A stretch of DNA of 64,000 nt from Polytrichum commune (GCA_950295325.1 OX485808.1:22836527-22900526), one strand, 5' to 3'. Numbered from the stretch's first letter, positions 23,832 through 37,531 are shown. Program-made: numbers and translations. The notes: a model not told the origin generated them from the letters alone.

Positions 23832-25060
23832 ACGCCGAAAAGAAAGCCTCTGCATAAATTACAACACACAATCTTAGCCTCAAACATGTGCACGTAACAT
23901 TATACTGAATTGACCTCCAAATGGCCATATTTATGTACAATTAAAATGAAAAGAGGAATTCAGCCCTGTGTGTAATCTCCAGTTTTCATGGTATCTAGTG
24001 ATATTTTTTGAAGAATCACCGGCTTGATGGGCAACAGACATCTACATGGCGGGGGTCATTGCTGAATAATAAAATAATAAGTTTGTCCAAGCCTCCAAAA
24101 CAACTTGATCCATACATTGAAAATGGTATTGGAAATGGAGTCGGATTAAGGCCTTGGGTTTAAGCCACTCCAATGATCCTAATACATACTAAAGAAGTGA
24201 TATGGTGTTGAAGAATTCCATGACATTTTAGTTTGCAGCAACCTGGGTTTGTTGAAAGAATTATAAAAAGTATGGATAACAGTTCACTAATAATAAAAAC
24301 TCGAGAGAGCCACAGGATAGAAAAAATGGAAAATAACGCAGATGAGCACACACTCCACCTACCATCAAAAGAAGCATGACATCAGTTGACCACAATTAAC
24401 GTCACTCTCAGGTACTAATGCAATGTACACTACATGAACAGGAAGGTGATGCATACAAACATCATGAGTTCCCCCATGGATAAAATGTTGGAATCATGCA
24501 AAGCATGATACAACATCGAATACACTCGAAACAGGTCACACATTTTCAAATCCACGCATGACAGAGAACTCCTGCCATGATGTTTGACATGTCAATCCAC
24601 ATAACCATTTGACACTGGGATGGCAAAATCTTGGACGAATTACATTGTCCGAGCTACTCTTTGAAGAGTCACCGGCCTCATGGACAATGGATTCGTCCAG
24701 GACATGGACCTGGCAATATGAGGATAACCAGCATGATGAGAAAGAAGTAAGTGCATCGGTGATCCAAAAACTGATAAACACAACTAACCAGGGTGAATAC
24801 CACGTATCCTTGTTGATTTCAAACGGAACTGTCACTCTTAAAAGCATGTCAACAGAAACCGCCTTTGTAATTGGCCAGAGCTCTTTTAAGAACAGATCAG
24901 TATACGTAAATTTCGATGAAAAATGGTGGAATCCTTGGTGAGAAATGGGTTTAGGAAGTCGCAACCAACCTGTAATCTCCTCCTTGTTACGAGCTGTTCT
25001 CCTTTGATTGTTTTTTTTCTGTTTCAATGAAGACGAAGGCGACGCAAGAGCGTGGGACAG
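23832..25060 (-). promoter_or_regulatory. DUF842 leader: inferred non-coding exon and 1.1-kb intron
   Basis: On the minus strand an acceptor TTTATGCAG sits at 23850-23858. A donor ATTACAG|GTTGG sits at about 24970. This implies a leader intron of about 1120 bp and a non-coding exon near 24970-25060. The 163-codon frame 24536-25027 (minus) crosses this donor and resembles no protein, so I treat it as chance. Confidence 0.5.
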
Positions 25061-25650
25061 GCAGGCGAGGGTTTAGGGTTTGGCTTCAGGGGGCTTTGGA
25101 TGGATGATTCTTGGATGAGGAGGCCGAAGACTGGATGAATTGCGCAACAAAACCCAAGGTTAGTTCTGTTTCATGGCACCTTGCATTTAAGGTAGATGAG
25201 TTTTTCAATGTTTTGTTTTTTCCAACTTAGCCCACTTCTCCAACTTAATGACACACAAGATTAGTACGAGATATTTAGCAAATTTAATTGAGTATGTGGT
25301 TACGTTCCTCTTAATTTTCGGGGCTTGTATGAAAATTTTATTCATTATCAAAATAAAGAGAATTGTGATCATTAACCGGCCATTAAGTTTCTTCTGAAGT
25401 TGACAAACTTTTCAAACAAGGTGTAGACCAACTTCCAGTTTCAAATATGCCATCCCATTTTATTGATCATTGTATTCCATACTTGTTTGCCAGTCTTTCT
25501 GACCCAACTTTTATGGTTCTATCTTAACTTTCAAATGAAACATTCAACACGAATTTAAAAATTCATGCGTTATGGTTGGTATATGGGTAACTACTGTAAA
25601 AATTTATAAAATTTATAAATAAATAAATAAATCCTTGACTAGACCGTTTG
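25061..25650. other. intergenic, DUF842 5' flank
   Basis: Should contain the DUF842 promoter; no defined motif. An (AAAT)n tract lies at about 25615-25630. Confidence 0.4.
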
Positions 25651-25651
25651 A

Positions 25652-26350
25652 ACATACCACCCCTATGTTGACTACACAAAAATGAAACGTGTCTCCATCT
25701 CCTATTATGTTGCACTAATAAACACATCTCCAGACTTTGTATTGCTTGTCATAGTAAAGCCGTCGATGCCATCACCCAGACGCTCCTCTCTCACCCTAAC
25801 ACTTGCAGCTTTACTCTTATCAATGCCGACCCTTGTAATGATATTCCCCCCAGCCAACACTATGCCCTCTTGGGTCATCCCTTGGTTATGTGGCTTTCCA
25901 CAGTGCAATTGCCTTGCATGTCTCTGCCTGGACATACTTCAAAAGCAAGGAACCTCACCCTCCAGCACCCCTCCCTTTAGCCCAACCCCCCAACTCGCCA
26001 TACAATTCATTGTATTCACATATTCTAATGACCGTTTTCTCCAGCAATGCCCTCAGCCACAACACATGTGAAATATGATGCACTCATCCCCCATCTCCTA
26101 CAACCCAGTCGGAAAGTTAATCCCTTATGATCCTTATGACTGGCATCCGTGGTATCGTTCACAACCAACACAATTTCCCAACTTGCCGACCTTTCTCTCC
26201 CCACCACCAAAATTTATTTATTCGACATTTTATTTTGAAAAAATTCTTACGTCCACCACCATCTTACAAATTGTCATTAAATATTTCACGTGTGTTATCC
26301 TTGACAAACGCAAATTAGAGAAGAAACAAGCTCCAGTCTCTATTACCTAA
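25652..26350 (+). pseudogene. LINE C-terminal fragment, second copy
   Basis: In the plus strand, IPWLCGFPQCNC, then LACLCLDIL, LAIQFIVFTYSNDRF and finally VIKYFTCVILDKRKLEKKQA follow the same C-terminal order as the LINE at 13.2-16.5 kb (there KYFTYLVFNKRKLDN). Frames change between these blocks and stops occur. The reverse transcriptase core is absent, so it is a truncated dead copy. Confidence 0.65.
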
Positions 26351-26978
26351 ACCCCCATTATTTCCCCCCTAATTGGTCCGCCAACTAAGCGTTAAAACCC
26401 TAACCCTTTATCTCACTCCACAAACTTGGTATGGTGATGGATGAGTGCCTTTTGTTGTTGTTTCCTTTCTTTCTTCATACATGTCCCCTTGCAATTATGT
26501 TGATTGTTGAGTTTAGAATGGTTGTTGTATTTCAAGCACATATTATGATCTCTTTCTTTCAGATACACAACTAACCACATACCACTCAAATATAGGTGTC
26601 TAATCAAGACAAACAACTCAATGAGGGTTGTCTACCTTAAGAGGTCCCCAACAATAATGTCGTTTTCATATTCTCCATAGATAAATGTTGGCTACAATCA
26701 TTGAAGTGGTGAAGCCATGTAAGGATGACAAATAGATATGAACAAAAATGCAAGATATTTCATTTTATAAATTAAAAATCTTACTTTTTAATTTAAAAAT
26801 TGTACGGTCCCGATATGGATCGATGTGCACTAAATATGATATTTAGTGTTCAATTATATTTAATGTTGTTACCACCCCACCCTGCTCAAACACTGATTTT
26901 TATTTCGTTGTCAATTAGTGTTAGAAGTACTAGAAGATATGCCAGAATTCTCCTTTTATTATTGTTATTTTTTCCTCA
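26351..26978. other. intergenic, no recognised feature
   Basis: AT-rich; short open frames only, and no repeat ends identified. Confidence 0.4.
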
Positions 26979-26986
26979 CATCCTTA

Positions 26987-27397
26987 CACGGGTAGATCAC
27001 TCCATTGTCAAGTTGAACACCACGTGTGACCAGAAAAATCCTTCTTTTGGTAAGTTGCACCACCAAAATGGGTCAAATTTTTATCAAATTTTTTTCATGA
27101 GTAGATATACACAATACCTATGACATAGTCAAAAGTGGTAACTAAATTTGATGATTTTTTTTTTTTCATAAAACATACCGTTTCTAACTAGAATGACACA
27201 TATTTGAACTAAAAAATTTACTAAAAAAAACAAAGATGACTAAAAATTTCAAAAAAGTATACAAAAGATACTATCAATGGTTATGTATATGTAGAAAAAA
27301 TATCATAAATTTTAAAATTATATATGGCATGTAATATAGGGGTAGCAAACTTTGTCCGCATGTGGTGTCAACTTGACAATGAAGTGAATTCCCCGTG
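26987..27397 (+). mobile_element. hAT-type MITE copy 1 (411 bp)
   Basis: The ends CACGGGTAGATCACTCCATT and, inverted, CACGGGGAATTCACTTCATT continue into TGTCAAGTTGA on both sides. They are flanked by a perfect 8-bp duplication CATCCTTA (26979-26986 and 27398-27405). An 8-bp duplication with CA..TG ends fits hAT elements. No coding capacity; the AT-rich core is shared with the copies at 35786 and 44295. Confidence 0.9.
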
Positions 27398-27626
27398 CAT
27401 CCTTACTAACACTGAATTCAAACATGTAACTTCCACATATTACCATAGTTGATATTTAGTATTTGATTTTACATTTAATGTTACTTACTTTCATAGGGTT
27501 ATTGACATTTAGTGTATACGTTTGTATTTAGTGTATCTATCACTAAATATTATATTTAGAGTAGTGGAAAACAAGCAATCCCATAATTGGTCCTCAAATT
27601 ACCCCTCTTGTAAAATCATGTGAAGA

Positions 27627-27680
27627 GGGGGGGGGGAGGGGGGGGGGAGGGGGGGGGGGAGGGGGGGGGGAGGGGGGGGT
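27627..27680 (+). repeat. (G10A)n tract
   Basis: Five G runs of 10, 10, 11, 10 and 9 bases separated by single A residues, an 11-bp period. It is able in principle to form stacked G-quadruplexes. It is also prone to sequencing and assembly error, so exact run lengths are uncertain. Confidence 0.9.
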
Positions 27681-27760
27681 TTCCCCATGTTATTGCACCC
27701 ACCATCCCAAAGGTAAATAGGTAGGTGATATATACTTCTCATATGTAGGTGTCCAATTAA

Positions 27761-28158
27761 GACCCCGTTCATATGGGGTCCCAAGTCTTAAGCCCCACTC
27801 ATGCTAGCAAGTCCCAAAATGGAGGCACAATCCCAACTTTTGAGCTTTAAGACACCATAAAAATATGGCTAGTTATCATTAAAGTTGGATCTTTGATAAT
27901 TTTATGCAAAAATATTCTCAAGACTTGTGTTGAGAGTTGGGCCTAGCTTTTGCTCGCCCTAATTTTAAACACAAGCCCTAAGCCTTGCCTTTGAAAAGTG
28001 TTGCCATGTGGGCATCCATGTCGTACTTGGGACTTGGGACTTGGGACTCCGTTCGAAGTGGTAAGTCCCGACCCCCAGTGCTCTCAACAATTGAGATTGC
28101 TCGGATCGACCTGAAGTGACTTGGGACTTGGGACTTGGGACCATGTGTGAACCGGCCC
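27761..28158 (+). mobile_element. Tourist-like MITE (398 bp)
   Basis: The left end GACCCCGTTCATATGGGGTC and inverted right end GGGCCGGTTCACACATGGTC pair imperfectly and share the next CCCAAG. TAA lies on both sides (27758-27760 and 28159-28161). The interior carries several GGGACTTGGGACTTGGGACT repeats. No ORF of note. Confidence 0.6.
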
Positions 28159-30834
28159 TAAGAGAAGTGGCCACATAAGATCCACATGTCTTATTGATTA
28201 TAAGGAGAACATGCCTTATAATAACTTGCATTTAAGTATATTTGGACAACCTACTTGTCTAGAAATAACAAAGGATGTACACTTTTGAGGACAAAAACAT
28301 CAAACGCCAAGAGCAAAAGCAACAACACAACTACCACAACTTCAAATGTTTGTATTTTAAGTTCATTGACCATCATTTTTGTGTCGTTTTGCGATCTAGT
28401 ATATGTCATATTGGCAATTAGAATTATCCAAAATTCATGCATAAATCCAAGTACAGTATCCATTAAAATTTAAGTTTAATTCAACACATGGGTGCTTATG
28501 TAATTATTATGTTGACCATGCCTAGTTTAGGGTTTGAGTATGTATCCATTAAACTCTATTGAGAATATTTACATATGAAAGATGACTTCATACCTAAACC
28601 CTTTAGCCTTCAAAAGGCCATATATATGTACGCATCAACATGCAGAATATCATGAATTTGAACATGTATTTCTATTTCCAACTAATTGTGTCTAAATGAC
28701 ATTACTGTAGCACCATGGTTGGTTCGTGCACCTTGAAACAAATACATATATTTTGAAAAATAAGGTTCGTTAGCAAAAAAAAAAAAATTGAAACTTCATA
28801 TGCCCTACGATTAAAAAAATGTAATTTGTTTTTTCTAGTAAGGTACAATACTACCTTTTTTCAGTAAGGTCCAACAATACCTTTTCCGGTAAGGTCTAAC
28901 ATTATTTGGTTTTTTTCTGATATAGATTTTCACTTACTCATTTGACTGGGCTCATAATTTCCGGTTTTGGGGGGAATTATTTTTGCACGAACTGCCTATG
29001 GTGCTATGGTATCTGAATCTAAGTCATTCACCAAATGCATTTTTTTAATGGGTTGATTACCTTAATGTAATTGAAAATTTGATTTCAAAAACATTTGGCA
29101 CGTAGGTAAAAATTTAATAATAACATAAAAAGTAATGGAAATGGATACCATGTGTTTAAGGGTTGACCCTTTACCTTGAGCAAGGGGTAACGCACTTTTG
29201 CACTAACTTAATATGCCCAATAAGCCAAAACACGTACAAAATAATGATTGCTATTTTTTTTAAGATGTTAAATTGAATTTTGAACATTCTTCAAAACTTT
29301 CTAAACAATATCATATATGATAGTTAAGTAAACTAGACTAAGTTCATGTCTAGAATTACAACATGTTGAATCATGACATAGGATCCTAAGATAAGATTAT
29401 ATCATAAGATCCTCCAAAAAAATGTGCAAAGTTGATCATGATAGCATTAAATGATTTGTTGTTGTTATATTTTCACTATTAAACATCAATTTCTATATAT
29501 TTGAACATCACAAATAGATATTTGATTAATCCATCATATTTTCGCAACATGACATTTAAATAATCACCAAACATTCACATATCTTCCATAAAATCTAGGT
29601 ATTTCATAAGCGTATCGACATATCCACCCATAGAAATGAAGCAACCAAGAAGTCCAAAGTTAGAAAATATGTCCATATTTACTTAAAGACATCGTCCATA
29701 TAGTTAGTTTCACGATCATCCATATCTCTCCTCTCACAAGTGCATTGCATAATTCAATATTCAAAATTATCTTCGCGGTAATACCAAATAAGCATAAAAT
29801 TATTGAAGAATTTTCACTTCTATAAAGTTATCCTAAAAATACCAAGATGGACATTGGAACTCAAGGTTCGACCATGTATTCGAGCTCCAATGCTATATGT
29901 GTCAGGCCAACACTCTTATGTTAGGCTATTAAAATGGATCCTAGGGTCAACATGTAGGGAACCTCACTAGCAAGATTTTATTTTATTTTATTTTTGCCTT
30001 GGCTCATGCAATTCGTTATGACCTAACCCCCTTCCTCATTCCATTTGCGCTCCGTGAGCAACCACCATTCCAAGTTGGATTTGAGTGCCAATGTTAGTTG
30101 TGAATAAGGACATCATCTTATGAGTCTCAAGCTTTGGTCTCAGGCTAGCAAGGAGTGGGGAGCATAGGCTACAAAAACTTGAAGAACAAGGAGCGGGATT
30201 GGTCTCAAGCTTGGGCTTCAAGGTACAATGTATGCGCACCTAATCCCTATGAATGAAACCCGATTCGTTTAGCCCTTGATCATTTATGTAGATCAATATT
30301 TACCATAAAGGTGTAGAGTAATACTTAGGCTTTCCATAATAGATATCATCACCCATGTAACAAGCTCCATGTGCGGCTTTATATTATAAATTGAATATCA
30401 AGTGTAATATCATTCTACAGTGACGAGGTGTATTGCATACATGACGAGGTGCATCCATCTCCACTTGTAGATGAGAACATGTTCATTTTGTATATTATGA
30501 TTTTTTAATTTTTAATTTTAATCTTGTCTCCGCTTGACTGCACAAGCCCATCTTGTTTTATGTTGAATGTATGGATGATTATAATTGTGTGGCCTGGACA
30601 CATGCTTGCTAGGAACAAGAACGCCTTGAAACTTTGATTTGCCCATTTACGATCTGAATGGGCATTCATACGTGAGGACCCCAAAGTTGTTTACATCCAT
30701 GGAGTACTCAACAACTTGGCAGTATTCTCCCGCCACTTGTGCATTCACGTGATCCACTTATTAATCATGTCTCCGATGACATTATTCCAATGTGCTTACT
30801 TTGCAATATTAACCGCGAGTGAAGATGGTTTATT

Positions 30835-30851
30835 CCCCCCCCCCCCCCCCC
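30835..30851 (+). repeat. C17 homopolymer
   Basis: Seventeen consecutive C residues, then A and three more C. The length is uncertain because homopolymers are error-prone. Confidence 0.9.
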
Positions 30852-31169
30852 ACCCAATTATGCATCATTTTGTGTGGTCAAACACATGTTGAGAGTTTTT
30901 AGAGGTTGTAGACATTGGAGTTGATTTGAAACAAAGTGTTCATAAAATACAATCAATACCTTGAAATTTTTTTCAAGACACTAGTCGTATGTCATCTCCA
31001 CATGTTGTTGCACTCAAAAACACCCTTAAGGATGCAAAGTATGTTGATTATGACGCAAATACTTAGGGTGTGGTTTGTATGTACTTCCCACCCAAGGCAT
31101 CATTTTTTAGGTCTCTTGAGGCTTATCATAAAAGGCCAAGATGAGTAGCACTTATGACCTTTTGGATGT

Positions 31170-31705
31170 TGCTCAACATTCATAAGGCACGTTGGGCGTA
31201 TATTAAACAAACATTCCTTTTGGTCGCAAGGTATTGGAGAAATGGACTCACAAAAAAGATGCAATAATAGTTAGGCCCACATTTGAGGAAGTGCACGGAG
31301 TTTACAAGGTGCCACCAATTGATTGGAATTCGTACATCGAGTTTACAAGAAGTGTAGTGGACAAGGCCATGAGACAATTGTTGACATACGGTGATTGCTA
31401 TTGGACCATTAGGATAAAGATGCAAGCTTGTGGAGGAAAGGTTGGAGATGAGGGTTTTGACTATGCGCTCAACAAAGAACTTTAGCACTGGTACTTTGAC
31501 TTCCCATGTTGCAAACTATAAGGGTAAAAAGTAACTCGTAAAGAACCCAAGATATGGGATTGTTTGAGGGTTCTCCATATGGCAATCAAAGGGTTGTATA
31601 CAAGAGACTACTTCATGAAAAAATATGAATACTTATATGACTTTTACATAACACTAGAGGACGAACTAGCATGCGAGATTAACCCGAGTGAGAAGCGTGT
31701 AGAGT
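31170..31705 (+). other. unidentified coding-like remnant
   Basis: The plus frame from about 31234 to 31485 and its continuation past a stop have a protein-like composition (for example VRPTFEEVHGVYKVPPIDW and, further on, GLYTRDYFMKKYEYLYDFY). I do not recognise the family. No start codon, TIR or intron structure can be defined. It may be a decayed transposon ORF. Confidence 0.3.
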
Positions 31706-34700
31706 AAGCAAGGTGTAACCAAACCTACAAATATTGCCATAGAAAACACAATGCATAATTATGAGCCCGTTTACCTTGCTTCAATGTTTGTATGATGGCT
31801 GAGTTTTTGGTGTTTTAAAATTCTTCTAATAATGTTGCTTTGAGGGCGACCTTTCTTTATTATTAACATATGAAATGGAGAATGTTGTTGTAGTTATCAT
31901 ATTTGAATATCCCATTTGATTGCTCAATGCATTGTCCAACTCTTCACTCAAAAGTGGAATTGACCAACAAGGACAAGGCAATATTGGAAAACTTAATGTC
32001 CAAGTACAAGATGCACATGTTGCAAGGGGTTTGGGAAGCACATCAACTAACATGATGGACAAGTGGATCTTTAGGGCCGGTAGCAAGGGCAAGAGTTCCA
32101 TATAGTCCAGTACGTGTTGACACGATAATATATGTGAAGAATTTGAGGGCTATCATGGAATCATAATAGCTAGCAGTCTTAATGAACATTTATAACATAC
32201 ACTTCAAGCGATATTCAAATGAAGGAAAGAGAGAAGGTAAGTCAAATAATACTATATGCAATGTGAAAGGGGGTGTATGCAATATATGCGTAGTCTTGTC
32301 CTGAGAATGCCTTGCAAAAATAGACACTGAAGGAGCATCTTAGAGATTGTTTGAGAGAAGTGAAAATGGGGAGGTCAAATCCGGATGGAGGGTCGAGTGC
32401 TTGCTTGCAAAACAATGAGGTGTTGGAATAATTAAAGCAAATCGACAAACATGTGAGTCGGAACATCTCAAAAATGAGGTAGGATATCCTTTAAGGGGGA
32501 CCAAGGAAGCCATCGGCTAGGAGGACTTGCAATATTTCTTCTCCAATATCAACGGATACGAGAACATCCTCACATCTGACATCCACATCGGTACAAACCT
32601 ACAAGGACAAAGTGTTTAGTGTTAATGCATAAAATATAGGTGGAAATTGCAAGTCGTTGACACAAGGTGAGTGTTTGACGACTCAAACAATGAGCATGGT
32701 TGCAATGCCAAAGACATTGGAAGGTTCTAGTGAGGCTAGGGACAATCTATTGGCATCCAAACATAATATCAACAATGCAAAAACAACAAGTTTGGAGATC
32801 TCTAACACCAAGCAAGCAATTGAGATGGGAGTGATGTCGAGAGAGGATGGGAAAAAAAGGAACTGGCGGAGTTGTTGCGAATCACTTGAAAACATTTGGT
32901 CTTGAAAGTGAGTGAGAGAATAATGTCGGCTGACACTATGGATTCAAATAGAATCTAAAGTTGAATCAATGTCCATGCATATCACATTGTTTGTCCTCAT
33001 GTGTGAATGTGAACTCAATGATGACTTTTGAATGTAGGTTATGCAAAATTTCCATCTAGATTGCTTAGTTTGTCTTCACATGTGTAAATGTGATCTGAAT
33101 GATGGTTTTTGAATCTAGGGTATGAAGCATGGAGATATGGTTTTTTGGGGGTTGCTTTGCCATGTGAGAATGTGTATTCAATGCAATTAGGACTTGAAAA
33201 TCAACCAAGCACAATCAATGGGCACGTAGGTACTATCATTTCAAGCTTAGGCAAATGTTTCTTATTACAAATACTCACAAATGAGTGTCTTGATTCATAC
33301 TAGTTATTCATACTCAAAGCATTAGATATACATAGTCAATAGTCCTTCCTCCCAACCACGATCATCTACGGGCTCAAGTTGATCACCCACAACATCATGT
33401 GCGAAGTCCATTGTACGTCGATACATGAAGTTTGTCAAGATGGCTATTGCTCTCAACAAATGATATATTGGTGTGTGATTAAGAAATTAAGTAACAGAAT
33501 AACACCCACATACCCTATATTGGACCATTTGCCCACATTAATCATTGCCATGATTAGTGTGGGCTCTAGAAAAATATTGTGGCCCACAACAATAGGACTA
33601 TTTAGTGTACTTTTATGTAGATTTCTTGAACCGTAAACCCCAAACCCTTGATGAACCCTCAATATGGCCAAGTCTAACATTTAATTTTTCGTGAAAGTTA
33701 GGCTTTGCTTTCAATCTTTATGCACCCAATCACCCACATCCAAAACTCTCCATTACAACATTGGTTGATCTTGAAAAAGGAGGAAGAAGAAGAGAGGATT
33801 CTAATGTTGCCACCGGCATGAATTGTGATGTTGCTCCATCTTCAAGTTGGTCTAAGTCTATGTAATCAATCAATGGGTATCATGATAATTAGGCCCACTT
33901 TTATGCACGGTTGATTCACATGCAATTAAACCCTCAAGTTGGCCCAACTTCATCAACTTTTTGCAGGACCAACCTTGTCCATTACATTATTTAGATGTAT
34001 GATTGTGTTCAATTTTAAATTTAGCATCTAACACACGCCTCCGCTATCTTACCTTCATGGGAAAAAACTTAGAAAATAAGAAGAATTTTGGTGCCAATGC
34101 GAATAATGAATAGTGCCAGTTTGAATAGTAAGAAATATTGTGAATAATGTCCATATTCTCAAATACAATTATACTATTAATAGTAATAATATGGAATAAT
34201 GTTGGGATGAACAATGTTTCCTATGAATATTCTTGGGATGAACATAGTGCCGGCGGATATAACTCCACCCAAATTTCCAAGTTTAGCACGAATGTATGGA
34301 CAATATACCAATATTCCCACTTTGTTCAATAGCGTAAGCACGGTCAAGTACACAACTCTATTGCTTTGCATAAGTTGAAGCAAAAGTGATTCAAAAGTAT
34401 ATATCAACTTTGAATTTATTGAAGGAAAAAAACATAAACATTTGAAAAAACACATTGATCTACAAAGCCAAGCAATTTATGTTGACCATTTCTTTTTTCA
34501 AGAAAAGTCTAGTACATATTCTCAAAGACGGTGCAAGTAGCATGCAAGTAGGTACATTGAACACGTAATTGTCTAAATTTTGTTTTAAATTACACTACAA
34601 TTTTTTGTAATGATGCCCTCAATTTTATAATGAATCCAAGGAATATGAAAAAAAAATCCAAAATATTTAAGGTCATGAAATCTACGTCCAAAACTAGATT

Positions 34701-34911
34701 TAGTCATTACCTCTTGAGTAGTAATTTTAATGATAAGTTTTTGAAGATCTTATCTTGATATTCTATGCTTGAGTACTAAACAAAAAAAATAAAGGGCGCC
34801 ATGAAAAAAAATTCAATTTAAACAACATTTTGCTACTACTTTAAGGCGTTTGACCAAAAACATTATGGTTATAGTACACTAGAGCATTGTTATGTATACA
34901 ATCTAACCTCG

Positions 34912-35670
34912 TTAATACGTCACTCGTTTATACAACATCCTTGATACTATGACACATTTTTGCGCGACCAAACTTTTTTGTTCAAAACTCCCTCTTTTAT
35001 GCGCATACGACACTTGATAATGCGACATTTAGAATCTCCATTTTTTCATGTTAAAGAGGTAGTTAATGCTAAAATTCCTTTCATCTATGTTATGTACATC
35101 TAAAATACATCCATTTTCATTTGGGAACTACTTGGGAACTTTACTTATCATTGGTAGCTTAATGATCATTAGGGTTACTAGTGTAGAATGGACACGGTTA
35201 GGGTTAGAATGGCCTCCTGCTAAGTATGTTTCTTTATACATGGGTGGTATAGTATCACCAACATCTTGATGCTAAATGTCATTCATCATTGTTATCTAGT
35301 TTCTTATTAGAGGACTCTTTATATTTTGGTGTGAATGAAATTATTAGTTTTCAAAAATGTGTAGAGAATTTAGATAAGATGACAATTGCTAACTTGGGTA
35401 GGCAACATTAGAGATATTTGGACTCCTATTTCAAGAAGTCTTGAGAATATTTGTATTTGTTTGGAGTTATAAAATATTGTTTCATACTATCTATGTTGCT
35501 TAAAACTCGTTATACATATTTTTAAGCTCATATTACTTATGATTTTGTATTCCCTCAATAGTACGAGAATTTTATCCCATTTGTCATATCAACGAGAGGA
35601 TGACACCTCAATAATACGGTTTTTTTGTGTTTCCCAAACGTGTCATACTAAAGAGGGAGAACAATACTTG
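34912..35670. other. candidate TIR element with iterated AATACG motifs
   Basis: The left part has CTCGTTAATACGTCACTCG followed by similar phrases (CTTGATACTATGACAC). The right part, read inverted, has TAGTATGACACG, CCGTATTATTGAGGTGTCAT and CTCGTACTATTGAGG. Iterated terminal motifs in inverted arrangement suggest a degraded DNA element about 760 bp long. Exact ends and a target duplication could not be fixed. Confidence 0.3.
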
Positions 35671-35785
35671 ACCGTGCTTGCTCCCTTGTGGGGCCCACAA
35701 ACTACAATTGACATATTCCACATTCATGGAACCAACCCACATGGCTAAATAATGTTATGTCACATGTAAAGTGACAAGGCCTGAT

Positions 35786-36209
35786 CACGGGGAGGTCACT
35801 CCATTGTAAAGTTGAACAACCACGTGCAGACACTTTACATGTAAAGAATCCTACTTTTCATGTAAAGCATCACCAAAATGGGTCAAACTTTTATCAATTT
35901 TTTTCATGAGTAGATATACACTATACCTATAACATAGTAAAAAGTGGTAACTAAATTTGATGATTTGTGTTTTATCTATAAAACATACCATTTCTAACTA
36001 GAATGACGCATAATTGAACTAAAAAAATTACTACAAAAAATGACGATGACTAAAAATTTCAAAAAAATATACAAAAGATACTTTCAATGGTTATGTATAT
36101 GTAGAAAAAAATATCTTCAATTTTAAAATTATCTATAGCATGTAATATAGGGTTAGCAAACTTTGTTCGCACGTGGTGTTCAACTTGACAATGGAATGAC
36201 CTCCTTGTG
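35786..36209 (+). mobile_element. hAT-type MITE copy 2 (424 bp)
   Basis: The ends CACGGGGAGGTCACTCCATT and inverted CACAAGGAGGTCATTCCATT are flanked by a perfect 8-bp duplication GGCCTGAT (35778-35785 and 36210-36217). The interior matches copies 1 and 3, with a short extra segment near the left arm (TTTACATGTAAAG repeats). Confidence 0.9.
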
Positions 36210-36217
36210 GGCCTGAT

Positions 36218-37531
36218 TTTTGGTCCCAATGTTCTTGAGGGGAAAGTGTAGTGAAGAGAATCAACCTTTTATGGACCGACGGTAGAGATGTTCACTATCC
36301 AACGGATGACTCCAATCCAATCCGTGTTGAGAGATTGGGCCAAGGAAGAGCTCGTCCCAATTTCTTCAAGTTGGCCCGAAAGGTTGGTGCCAAAATTGTG
36401 CCACCTAGAACACCACATGGGATGAGTAAGTGTCTGGGTCCAACCCTAGTATAAAGCCCTTGAGCTGGATTTGATGAAACCAAACGATCCTATTGGGCCA
36501 AATTATAAGAGTTCGGGTTGGCCCTCAATCCAATTCCAAGTATAAAGTAGGCCTTAGATGGCCCATATAGACTACCGCAGGTGATAACATGTTCAACACA
36601 AATTTATTCAAAATTTGAGCGAAGTGTCACGTTGACATGTTGTGTTCATTGGCATCTCTACAAAAATCCACATGTCACCTCCAAAATCAACATTTTGTCA
36701 CCAAAGTGTCTGACATGCTAATCAACTACAATATTGCATGCTTTCAAAGATGAATGTACTTTTGAACGGGTGCAAACAAGCCAAGCTTCACATATGTTCC
36801 CCAAGGGCAAGTCCTTAGGTTCCCACACGGTTGGTTGAAAATATCATGTTCACCCAAATATCTCCATTGTGACTTAGTGGACTGTATATATGTGGTAAGG
36901 TGCACCCAAAATCAAGCGCTGGGAAAGTTTCCCATCCAAACACTATTATGACCATAGGCAACTTAACCTCATAGTTCATATGAGTTCAAGGTTACTAATA
37001 ATGCCTTGAGTCTAAGCCATCCTCCTCAAAGAAATATCTTTTTGATCGACTCATCCAAGTAGTTTTGAAGCAAAATACGATTGACTCAACAATACAATAC
37101 CCATTTTCAGTTGTTGACACTAACTATTTCACTTGGTGTGCCCTTGGACCTTATGCTCAAAATATGATAATCATTCTAGACTCCATAGTTTATATAATAA
37201 GAGAAACCATGTATGATTGTTTAGTCAACACAAGAATCTTCACTTTGATAATGAGTAAGAAATGTTTATGAGCTCTAGAAATTATGAGGAAAGTGACTAC
37301 GGCTTCGATTTGGAATTGCTAACCAACTTATATTGTTCATGTGTTTCATATCCTAGGAGAAGTGAGTCAGAGAAAAAAATTAAACCATTCAAGACCCATC
37401 TACCTTAGAAACCACAAATCTATGGCCGTTGCCGCTTCTCCTTATGATAGAGCATGAGTCATTTTTGTAACATCTTGGGACTTTCTAAACATCAAACTCT
37501 CAAAGAGGGACTATGTAAGGCGGAGTGTATG
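36218..37531. other. intergenic, no recognised feature
   Basis: No gene or element ends found. The short frames at 36251-36454 and 37065-37271 (plus) look like chance. Confidence 0.4.

Larger units (their letters stand above)
28162..34911. other. long intergenic interval, mostly unrecognised
   Basis: About 6.7 kb of AT-rich DNA. I find no spliced gene, RNA gene or clear element ends. Two local items are listed separately: a C17 tract and an unidentified coding-like segment at 31.2-31.7 kb. Short frames such as 31920-32105 and 32657-32905 (plus) may belong to the same decayed element. Confidence 0.4.

Noticed and set aside
24536-25027. 163-codon minus frame upstream of the DUF842 gene
   Set aside because: It spans the inferred leader donor, resembles no protein, and is better explained as non-coding exon plus intron.
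27627-27680. CRISPR-like or telomeric array
   Set aside because: Regular 11-bp purine repeats without spacers in a plant nuclear context; a simple repeat.
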